From NCBI GenBank assembly GCA_020832665.1, contig JAFIEG010000015.1:1-64000 (forward strand): a stretch of 64,000 bases of DNA, given 5' to 3'. Shown one piece after another: positions 54,571-61,305 of this stretch. The DNA is from Pararhodobacter sp. (GTDB lineage Bacteria > Pseudomonadota > Alphaproteobacteria > Rhodobacterales > Rhodobacteraceae). The notes below the pieces were generated by a model. It worked only from the letters and a program-made list of their open reading frames with translations. It searched no databases and had not been told where the DNA came from. The stretch's first letter is position 1. Each line of letters begins with the position of its first letter. Both the position numbers and the translations under genes were made by a program.

Positions 54571-56538
54571 ATGAATGAGGTGATCTCACATCTGACCGGT
54601 CTGACGCGACCTGCAAAGCGGGCGTTGCAGCTGCTGGCCGACAGTGTGCTGATCGTGCTGAGCCTTGTTGTGGCCATGGCGCTCAGGTTGGAGAGCCTTC
54701 ACTTTCTCACGCAACCGCTTTTCTGGCTGACCCTGTTGCCGGTAGTGCCGCTTACTTTGCTGGTATTCTGGCAACTCGGGCTCTATCACGCGATCATTCG
54801 CTTCATTGCCGGGCATGCGCTACGCGTCATGCTGGTCGGTGTCGTTGCCTCGGGCGTGATCCTGCTTGTCGCGGCGCAGGCGCTTTCGGCACCGGTGCCG
54901 CGCTCGGTGCCGGGTATCTATGCGCTCTTGCTCTTCTTCGCTGGCGGCGGGTTGCGGCTTCTGGTGCGCAAGCTGTTTCTGCGACCGGCGCAGCAGAACC
55001 GGATACCCGTCATCATCTACGGCGCCGGCGATGCCGGGCGCCAGGTGGCCAACGCGCTTTATCACGGCAATGAATACATGCCGGTCGCCTTCGTCGATGA
55101 CGACCCGGCGCTGCAGCACACCACGGTCATCGGCCGGCGGGTCTTCGAGCCCGGGCAGATTCCTTTTATCATCAGGGAAATGAGGGCGAATACGGTTCTT
55201 CTGGCCATACCCAGCGCCAGCCGCGCGCGCCGCCGCGAAATCGTCGCGAGGCTTGAGCCGTTGAGAGTGCGGGTCAAGACGATGCCCGGCATGGCCGATA
55301 TTGTCAGCGGGCGCGCCCGGTACAGCGACCTGCGCAATGTCACGCCCGAAGAGCTTCTGGGTCGTGATCCGGTGCCCGCGCGCCCCGATCTGATGGGGCG
55401 CAACATTACCGGCAAGGTGGTGCTGGTGTCGGGGGCAGGGGGCTCGATCGGCAGCGAGTTGTGCCGGCAGATCATCAAGCAGGAGCCCGCCGCGCTGGTG
55501 CTGCTCGAGGTTTCCGAACTGGCGCTCTACGACATTGCCACGGAACTGCGTGAAACCCTGGAACGTGACGGGCGCAGCCTGCGGATCGAGCCGGTCCTGG
55601 GTTCAGTGCAGAATCCCGGGCGCATCCGCGCCATTCTGAGCAGTTTCGGGGTGCAGACCATCTATCACGCCGCAGCCTACAAGCATGTGGTGATCGTCCA
55701 GGAAAACGTTGCCGAAGGGGTTCGCAACAATGTCTTCGGCACGCGGGTTCTGGCCGAGGCCGCAGCCGAACTTGGCGTGGAAAACTTTATCCTTGTTTCA
55801 ACCGACAAGGCCGTGCGCCCGGCAAATTTCATGGGCGCATCAAAACGCATGGCCGAACTCGTTTGCCAGGCGCTGGCGCAGAGTCACCCCACCACTGTGT
55901 TTTCCATGGTGCGCTTCGGCAATGTGCTGGGCTCGTCCGGCTCAGTGATCCCGCGCTTTGTTGCCCAGATCGAGCGGGGCGGGCCAGTAACTGTGACCCA
56001 TCCCGAAATCACGCGCTTTTTCATGACGATATCGGAAGCGGCGCAGCTGGTCATTCAGGCCGGGGCCATGGCCACGGGCGGCGACGTCTTCGTGCTGGAC
56101 ATGGGCAGGCCGGTCAAGATCTTGAAGCTCGCCAAGACCATGGTGCGGTTATACGGGCTGAAACCATATGTTGTCGAAGGCAACGAGTCCCCCGATGCCA
56201 AACGGGGCGACATTCCCATCAGGATCGTCGGGCTCAACAAGGGCGAGAAGCTTTTCGAGGAGCTGCTCATCAACGGCAACCCGCATGGCACCCATCATCC
56301 GCGCATCATGACGACAACCGAGGTATCGATGCCGGCGGATGATCTGAACCGCATGCTCGATCGGTTGATGGACGCCTGCCAGAATTTCGACTTGCCCGAG
56401 ATCCGCCAGATTTTCATCGAGGCACCACTGGCCTACAGCCCCAGAGATGACAAGTTCCACGACCTGGTATGGAACGCTGGTTCGCTATCCGAGGGCGGCG
56501 ACAAGGACATGATCAAGATTGTCGTTTCAAATTCCTGA
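54571..56538 (+). CDS. CapD/WbpM-type NDP-sugar dehydratase
   Basis: 655 aa. Four N-terminal membrane helices, a Rossmann-like CoA-binding domain (IIYGAGDAGRQVANALYHG near residue 150), then the dehydratase domain with VSGAGGSIGSELCRQI (NAD site), AAAYKHVVIVQEN and STDKAVRPANFMGASKRMAEL (catalytic loop). Such proteins make 4-keto-6-deoxy sugar nucleotides such as UDP-linked precursors of capsule or O-antigen sugars at the inner membrane. No other sugar genes lie nearby, so it is a solitary copy here. Confidence 0.92.
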   Translation: MNEVISHLTGLTRPAKRALQLLADSVLIVLSLVVAMALRLESLHFLTQPLFWLTLLPVVPLTLLVFWQLGLYHAIIRFIAGHALRVMLVGVVASGVILLVAAQALSAPVPRSVPGIYALLLFFAGGGLRLLVRKLFLRPAQQNRIPVIIYGAGDAGRQVANALYHGNEYMPVAFVDDDPALQHTTVIGRRVFEPGQIPFIIREMRANTVLLAIPSASRARRREIVARLEPLRVRVKTMPGMADIVSGRARYSDLRNVTPEELLGRDPVPARPDLMGRNITGKVVLVSGAGGSIGSELCRQIIKQEPAALVLLEVSELALYDIATELRETLERDGRSLRIEPVLGSVQNPGRIRAILSSFGVQTIYHAAAYKHVVIVQENVAEGVRNNVFGTRVLAEAAAELGVENFILVSTDKAVRPANFMGASKRMAELVCQALAQSHPTTVFSMVRFGNVLGSSGSVIPRFVAQIERGGPVTVTHPEITRFFMTISEAAQLVIQAGAMATGGDVFVLDMGRPVKILKLAKTMVRLYGLKPYVVEGNESPDAKRGDIPIRIVGLNKGEKLFEELLINGNPHGTHHPRIMTTTEVSMPADDLNRMLDRLMDACQNFDLPEIRQIFIEAPLAYSPRDDKFHDLVWNAGSLSEGGDKDMIKIVVSNS

Positions 56539-56562
56539 TTGCCGGGTAACATTGCCGGGATT

Positions 56563-56892
56563 TCAGTCGCGTGGCACCTGCACGGTGATGCCATCCTGCG
56601 CCGGCGACATGGCAAGCTGGCGGGAAAGGCGCGAACCTTCGCGTCTCGGTGCTTCGGTGATTTCGAGCATCGCGTCCTCATGATCGCCCATTTCGCCGGT
56701 TGAGCCGTGCCAGGCCTCGTCAACGACGACATGACAGGTGGCGCAGCTCATCGTGCCGCCGCATTCGCCGAGGATGCCGGGCACATTGGCGGCCATCGCC
56801 GCTTCCATCAGGCTCAAGCCCTGGGGCACCGCGGCTTCGATGCGGCTTCCGTCGTGCAATACCCAGAACGCTTTCATCGATTTTGACATCAT
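56563..56892 (-). CDS. [2Fe-2S] ferredoxin lacking the fourth cysteine
   Basis: 109 aa, adrenodoxin/putidaredoxin type: cysteines 44, 50 and 53 in GECGGTMSCATCHV. The fourth ligand should stand in the motif SRLSCQ; here the codon is CGC and the residue Arg91 (SRLSRQLAMSPAQDG). One base (TGC to CGC) separates the two. The rest is conserved, including EMLD-like DAMLEI. It would be the electron donor of the P450 encoded two genes upstream in the same operon. It may bind an altered cluster or be inactive, or the base may be an assembly error. Start at 56892 follows GAGGG. Confidence 0.8.
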   Translation of the reverse strand: MMSKSMKAFWVLHDGSRIEAAVPQGLSLMEAAMAANVPGILGECGGTMSCATCHVVVDEAWHGSTGEMGDHEDAMLEITEAPRREGSRLSRQLAMSPAQDGITVQVPRD

Positions 56893-56900
56893 GCGGGCCC

Positions 56901-58193
56901 TCATACGAACCAGATGTAGAAATCGCGCAGCGCCTCGGGGGTCATCTCGGCGGTTTTCCCGACCTCGACGCGCTTCATGTGAATGTGATGGGCGCAAAGC
57001 CCCTCGCCCACCGCCGCGCAAAGCGCGGAATCTGCCTGCAGATCGTCAAGCGCCTCGGACAGGCTGCCGGCGGTGCCCTCCTTGGCGTCCTGCCCGGTGA
57101 AGCAGTCGCCGCTTTCCGCTGCGGGCAGATCATAACGCTCCTCATAGCCCAGCCTTGCCGCCTGCAGCACGGCGGCGACGGCGGTGTAGGGGTTGGCGCT
57201 GGCATCGGCCATGCGATGCTCGAGCCGCGCCTTGGCGCCGGGCTCGCCGGCCGCGCGCACGGTGACGCCGCGGTGATCGACCGCCCAGTTGCGCCAGTAG
57301 CCCGACATCGAGGCCGGCTGCAGACGCGCATAGGAATTGACCGTGGGCGCGATCAGCCCGGCCAGCCCCTTGTGATGGCGCATCCAGCCCGAAACGCAGC
57401 CAGCGGCCAGCGCGTTCATCGTCTCGGCGCCGCTGTCGGGGCCGTCGGCAAGCGCGTTGTTGCCCGTGCCATCGGTGAAGGACAGGTTGACATGCAGCCC
57501 CGAGCCGCCGGTTTCGGCCACCGGCTTGGGCATGAAGGTCAGCAACACCCCGCGCCTGATTGCGATCTCGCGCGCCATCAGCCGAAACAGCACCAGGTCA
57601 TCGACCGCGCGCAGCGCCTCGTCATGCCACAGCGTGAACTCGAATTGCGGCGCGTCATATTCGGTGGTCATCAGCGCCAGACGAAAGCCCGCCATCTCGG
57701 CGGCTTCCCAGATGGCATCCATGAAGCCGGCCGGATCGGCAAAGGGGCCGGTGCCATAGACCGCGCCGCCCGGCGTGTCATAGGGTTTCAGGCTGCCATC
57801 CTCGGCGCGGGTGAAGGCGTAGCATTCCAGCTCCAGCCCCACCATCGGGGTCAGCCCGTGCCTTTGCCAGTCGGCCACCGCCCGGCGCAGCGCGTGCCGA
57901 CCGGCCACGGCCACCGGCTCGCCGTGGCGATCAAACAAATCGCCCACCACCACCCGCGTATGCGGCTCCCAGCCCTGGCGGATATCGCGCGCCTGCCAGC
58001 GCAGCTCCATGTCGGGCAGGCCGTTCATGCATTCGGTACCCGGCGCGTCGATGATCAGATCCTTGTCGTAATGCACCGCGAAATTGGGCTGGGCAAAGCG
58101 GGTGTAGCCGGCGCCGATCTTTTCCTCGGGCAGCACCTTGCCGCGCATGATGGAGAGATGATCGCAAAAGAAAGAGCGAAGCCTGTCGCGCAT
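56901..58193 (-). CDS. Glutamine synthetase-like gamma-glutamyl-amine ligase
   Basis: 430 aa. GS catalytic-domain motifs: MVGLELECYAF, GGSGLHVNLSFTDGTGN (substrate His), PTVNSYARLQP and LEHRMADASANPYTAVAAVL. The N-terminal beta-grasp is reduced compared with GlnA. Members of this group glutamylate amines (PuuA, IpuC, aniline AtdA1, gamma-glutamylmethylamide synthetase) rather than ammonia. ATG at 58193 is preceded by AGGGA. Its neighbours (P450, ferredoxin, glutamine amidotransferase) suggest an amine substrate. Confidence 0.82.
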   Translation of the reverse strand: MRDRLRSFFCDHLSIMRGKVLPEEKIGAGYTRFAQPNFAVHYDKDLIIDAPGTECMNGLPDMELRWQARDIRQGWEPHTRVVVGDLFDRHGEPVAVAGRHALRRAVADWQRHGLTPMVGLELECYAFTRAEDGSLKPYDTPGGAVYGTGPFADPAGFMDAIWEAAEMAGFRLALMTTEYDAPQFEFTLWHDEALRAVDDLVLFRLMAREIAIRRGVLLTFMPKPVAETGGSGLHVNLSFTDGTGNNALADGPDSGAETMNALAAGCVSGWMRHHKGLAGLIAPTVNSYARLQPASMSGYWRNWAVDHRGVTVRAAGEPGAKARLEHRMADASANPYTAVAAVLQAARLGYEERYDLPAAESGDCFTGQDAKEGTAGSLSEALDDLQADSALCAAVGEGLCAHHIHMKRVEVGKTAEMTPEALRDFYIWFV

Positions 58194-58237
58194 GGTGCTG
58201 TCCCTGTTGTCGGATTTGTCGTTGAATTGCTGCCGGG

Positions 58238-59494
58238 CTAGGCCGGTTCCACGCGAACCGGCAATTCCTTGATCCCGCCCACGAAATTCGAGCGCAGGAA
58301 CCGGTGCGGGCCGGCGGGCTCGATGGCCCTGATCCGCCGTGCCAGTTCCTGAAACAGCACCCGCACTTCCAGCCGCGCCAGATGCATGCCCAGGCAGACA
58401 TGCGGCCCGCCCTGACCGAAGCTGAGATGCCGGTTGGGGCTGCGCGCCAGGTTCACGCGAAAGGGGTCTTCGAACATTTCCTCGTCGCGATTGGCGCTGA
58501 CGAACCAGTACAGAACCTTGTCGCCCTCGCGGATGGTCTTGCCGTGCAGCTCGAAATCGCGCGTGGCGGTGCGGCGGAAATAGGTGGCCGGCGTCGCCCA
58601 GCGGATGATCTCGTCGGCCGCCGTATCCCAGACTTCGCCCTTCTGCATCTGCGCCAGCAATTCGGGCTGGTGGCACATCGCCTGAATGCCCGCGGCGATG
58701 GAATAGCGGGTGGTGTCGTTGCCCGCGGCCACCAGCAGGCAGAAGAAATTGCGAAACTCGGTCTCGCTGATCACCGCGCCGTCGGGGCCGGGTGTCAGGA
58801 TCATGTGCAGCACGCCCTCGGTATCGCCGCGCGCGGCCTTGTCGGCCATCAGGCGCTGTGCATAGTCGTAAAGCTCGGCGCCGGCGGGCGAGTTGAAGGG
58901 CATCATGCGGTACTCGTCGGTCTGCATGCGGTCGAGCACATGATCGGTGAAATCGGGGTCGGTATTGGCGATCAGCGCATCGCCCTTTTCCACCAGCCAG
59001 GGCAGGTCTTCATCGGGCGTGCCGATGATGCGGCCGAGCATGCGCATGGGCAGTTGCCGGGCGATCTCGCGCGTGGCGTCGAAGCTGCCCTTCGCAAGCG
59101 CGTCATCGAGGATCTCGTCGCAAAGTGCGCGGATCTGCTGCTCAAAGCCGGTCATCACGGGTTTCGAGAAGGCTTTCGCCAGCTTCATGCGCATGACCGT
59201 GTGTTCGGGCGGGTCGGTTTCCTGAAAGGTGCGCCGGGCAAGGTATTCCTCGTATGTCTGGTCTTCCATGCGGATGCCGCGCGCCGAGGAAAGCAGATCG
59301 GTCTGCCGGTTGAGCGCCGAGATATCGGCGTGCCGCGTGATCGACCAGAAACCCTGCCCGCCCGACCAGTCGCTCCAATGCACCGGATCCTCGCTCCGGA
59401 GCCGGGCGAAGGTATTGTACGGTGCGCCACGGGTGAATGTGTCATGCGAGGAAAGGTCGGCGTGACCGTCGTCATCGGGGTGCCAGATGGTCAT
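58238..59494 (-). CDS. Cytochrome P450
   Basis: 418 aa, a soluble class I bacterial P450. I-helix LLVAAGNDTTR, K-helix EIIRWATP (ExxR), and haem ligand Cys367 in FGQGGPHVCLGMHLAR. It needs an iron-sulfur ferredoxin and a reductase; the former is two genes away, the latter not in the window. GGAGGA lies 4 nt before the ATG at 59494. It is the first gene of the P450/ligase/ferredoxin operon. Confidence 0.92.
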   Translation of the reverse strand: MTIWHPDDDGHADLSSHDTFTRGAPYNTFARLRSEDPVHWSDWSGGQGFWSITRHADISALNRQTDLLSSARGIRMEDQTYEEYLARRTFQETDPPEHTVMRMKLAKAFSKPVMTGFEQQIRALCDEILDDALAKGSFDATREIARQLPMRMLGRIIGTPDEDLPWLVEKGDALIANTDPDFTDHVLDRMQTDEYRMMPFNSPAGAELYDYAQRLMADKAARGDTEGVLHMILTPGPDGAVISETEFRNFFCLLVAAGNDTTRYSIAAGIQAMCHQPELLAQMQKGEVWDTAADEIIRWATPATYFRRTATRDFELHGKTIREGDKVLYWFVSANRDEEMFEDPFRVNLARSPNRHLSFGQGGPHVCLGMHLARLEVRVLFQELARRIRAIEPAGPHRFLRSNFVGGIKELPVRVEPA

Positions 59495-59569
59495 GCTTCC
59501 TCCGTTGCGGTGCCTGTCCGGCCCTTGCCGCTGCCTCTCACGAAACGTATATTCTGGCCGGAACAAATT

Positions 59570-59591
59570 ATGCAAATGGAAATTGCATGCA
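59570..59591. promoter_or_regulatory. ATGCAA/TTGCAT sites in the divergent P450 promoter region
   Basis: ATGCAA (59570-59575) and TTGCAT (59583-59588) form an inverted repeat 7 bp apart, and TTGCATGCA (59583-59591) is also a compact palindrome. The latter recurs inverted at 61239-61247 ahead of the GntR gene. Palindromes with this ATGCAA core suit an FCD-type GntR repressor. They overlap the amidotransferase start codon. Confidence 0.5.
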
Positions 59592-60306
59592 TATCGCACT
59601 GCTGGACGCCAACACCGATGACTCGGCCTTTGCCGCCCGCCACCCCAGTGAGGCAGAGAAATTTCAGGCGCTGATGGCGCCGGCGGCGCCGGATATGCGC
59701 CTGCAGGGGTTTCGCGTGGTCGAGGGCCATTTCCCCGAGGCGCCGGGCGCGTTCGACGGGCTGATGATCTCGGGCAGCCCGGCCTCGGTGAATGATCCGG
59801 ATGAATGGATCGCCCGGCTCAAGGCGCTGATCAGGCAGGCGGTGGCCGAGCGGGTGCCGGTCTTCGGCGCCTGTTTCGGCCATCAGGCCGTCGCCGCGGC
59901 GCTGGGGGGCAGGGTGGGGCCCAACCCGCAGGGATGGGTGCTGGGCCGGGTCAAATCCGACAATCACAGCCCCGCCCCGTGGATGAGCGCGGCCCCGGCG
60001 CAGATGGCGCTGCATGCGGCGCATAACGAGCAGGTGCTCGCGCCCCCCGAATGCGCGCGGCTGCTGGGCGGCAGCGCGGGGTGCAAGGTGGGGCAGTTGG
60101 CATTGGGCGAACATGTCTTCACCACCCAGTATCACCCCGAGATTACGCGAGATTTCATGGATGAGCTGCTGGACGAACTGGCCGGCAAGGTGCCCGACGC
60201 GGTGCTGGGCGAGGCCAGGGCGGGGCTCGACGGGCCCGAACACAGCGCACTGATGGCGCGCTGCATCGGCGATTTCTTCGCCCGCGCTAGAGCGCGTCGC
60301 GTTTGA
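59587..60306 (+). CDS. Class I glutamine amidotransferase-like hydrolase
   Basis: 239 aa. The triad is Cys96 in VFGACFGHQAVAAAL, His183 and Glu185 in TQYHPEIT. Stand-alone members in amine pathways remove glutamate or assist gamma-glutamylation (PuuD- or AtdA2-like), although others are GMP synthetase-like. Start at 59587 lies in the shared operator region; the longer frame runs into the divergent P450 gene. It faces the P450 operon across about 90 bp. Confidence 0.82.
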   Translation: MHIALLDANTDDSAFAARHPSEAEKFQALMAPAAPDMRLQGFRVVEGHFPEAPGAFDGLMISGSPASVNDPDEWIARLKALIRQAVAERVPVFGACFGHQAVAAALGGRVGPNPQGWVLGRVKSDNHSPAPWMSAAPAQMALHAAHNEQVLAPPECARLLGGSAGCKVGQLALGEHVFTTQYHPEITRDFMDELLDELAGKVPDAVLGEARAGLDGPEHSALMARCIGDFFARARARRV

Positions 60307-60533
60307 CCGGACTCGTCCTGTTCCGAACAGAGGGCATGCGGCCGCCCGAGGTGGGCGCGAATGCGCCCGCCTGTGGGGCGGGCGGGCGCATGCCCGGGCC
60401 GCAAGCGGCCCGGGCGGGATGAAGCCGATCAAACGCGACGTGCTTTGAGCGTTGAGCGGTGGCCGGAGAGACGGGTTTTGCAAAGGCCGTCCCAAGCGAT
60501 TTCGAAATCGCGGGGCAAGCGCCTTGCAAAGGC
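60291..60533. repeat. Nested palindromic intergenic element
   Basis: Outer arms AGCGCGTCGCGTTTGACC (60291-60308) and 60427-60444 pair at 16 of 18 bases. Inside are 17-bp arms (60332-60348 with 60379-60395, one mismatch) and a 10-bp hairpin CCCGGGCCGC/GCGGCCCGGG (60393-60414). Further on are a perfect 16-bp palindrome GCGATTTCGAAATCGC (60496-60511) and a direct repeat TTGCAAAGGC (60478-60487, 60524-60533). The style is that of repeated extragenic elements in alphaproteobacteria. Its left arm covers the end of the amidotransferase gene. Confidence 0.65.
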
Positions 60534-60547
60534 TGCCCCGCGCCGGC

Positions 60548-61222
60548 TCAGCCGAGCGCGGTGAGCAGATCCATCGCCGTGACCTGATCGAACTGCACAT
60601 GCCGGCGCATCGTCTCTTCCGCGCCGGCGCTGTCGCGCGCCACGATCAGCGTGGCGATGGCGCGGTGGTCGCGCACCGAGGCCCTGATCGAACCGGCATA
60701 GGCGTAGCGCGCGCGGTAATAGGCCATCAGCTTGCGCGCATTTGTCTTGATCAGATCGAGCAGGAAAGGGTTGCCTGCCGCCTCGGCGACGGTGGCGTGA
60801 AAGCGCAGGTTGAGCTGGTAATAGGCCTCGGGTGCGGTTTCGCCCTTTCCGGCCAGATGCGCCTCGCAGGCCGTCACTGCCGCTTCCAGCTGTGCCGAAA
60901 AACTGGCCGAAAGGCGCCTTGCCGCCAGCCCCGCGGCCTGCCCTTCGAGCTTGGCATGCACTTCGAGAATCGCCAGGAATTCTTCCAGCGTCGGCTTGAA
61001 CACCGCCGCCCCCCGGCGCGGCAGACGGCGCAGCAGGCCCGTGGCCTCGATGCGGATGAGCGCTTCGCGCACGGGTGTGCGCGAGACGCCGAATTCGGCG
61101 GCCAGCGCCGCCTCGTCGATCTCATCACCCGGGTTCAGCCGGCCTGCATCGATCCACTCATGCAGGCTGCGCACGATGGTTTCGGTCTGGCTGGCCATCG
61201 GTCTTCCTGCTGCGTCTTGCAT
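60548..61222 (-). CDS. GntR-family regulator with FCD domain
   Basis: 224 aa. Winged helix (IVRSLHEWIDAGRLNPGDEID, EFGVSRTPVREALIRIEATGLL) and an FCD effector domain with the metal-binding HAKLEGQAAGLAARRL, LRFHATVAEAAGN and RDHRAIATLI histidines. FCD regulators bind small acids or amine-derived metabolites. It is encoded convergently with the amidotransferase and is the likely repressor of the P450 island. Confidence 0.88.
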   Translation of the reverse strand: MQDAAGRPMASQTETIVRSLHEWIDAGRLNPGDEIDEAALAAEFGVSRTPVREALIRIEATGLLRRLPRRGAAVFKPTLEEFLAILEVHAKLEGQAAGLAARRLSASFSAQLEAAVTACEAHLAGKGETAPEAYYQLNLRFHATVAEAAGNPFLLDLIKTNARKLMAYYRARYAYAGSIRASVRDHRAIATLIVARDSAGAEETMRRHVQFDQVTAMDLLTALG

Positions 61223-61247
61223 ATTTTAGCGCAGGCTGTGCATGCAA
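61217..61247. promoter_or_regulatory. TTGCAT/ATGCAA sites at the GntR gene start
   Basis: TTGCAT (61217-61222) at the start codon and TGCATGCAA (61239-61247) 16 bp further upstream, the latter the inverse of TTGCATGCA in the P450 divergent region. Suggests autoregulation. Confidence 0.45.
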
Positions 61248-61305
61248 ATCCAGCGCCGATTTGCGCAGATGCCGCCGGAAGCCGGGTTGGCGCAAGGCGC
61301 CGCGC

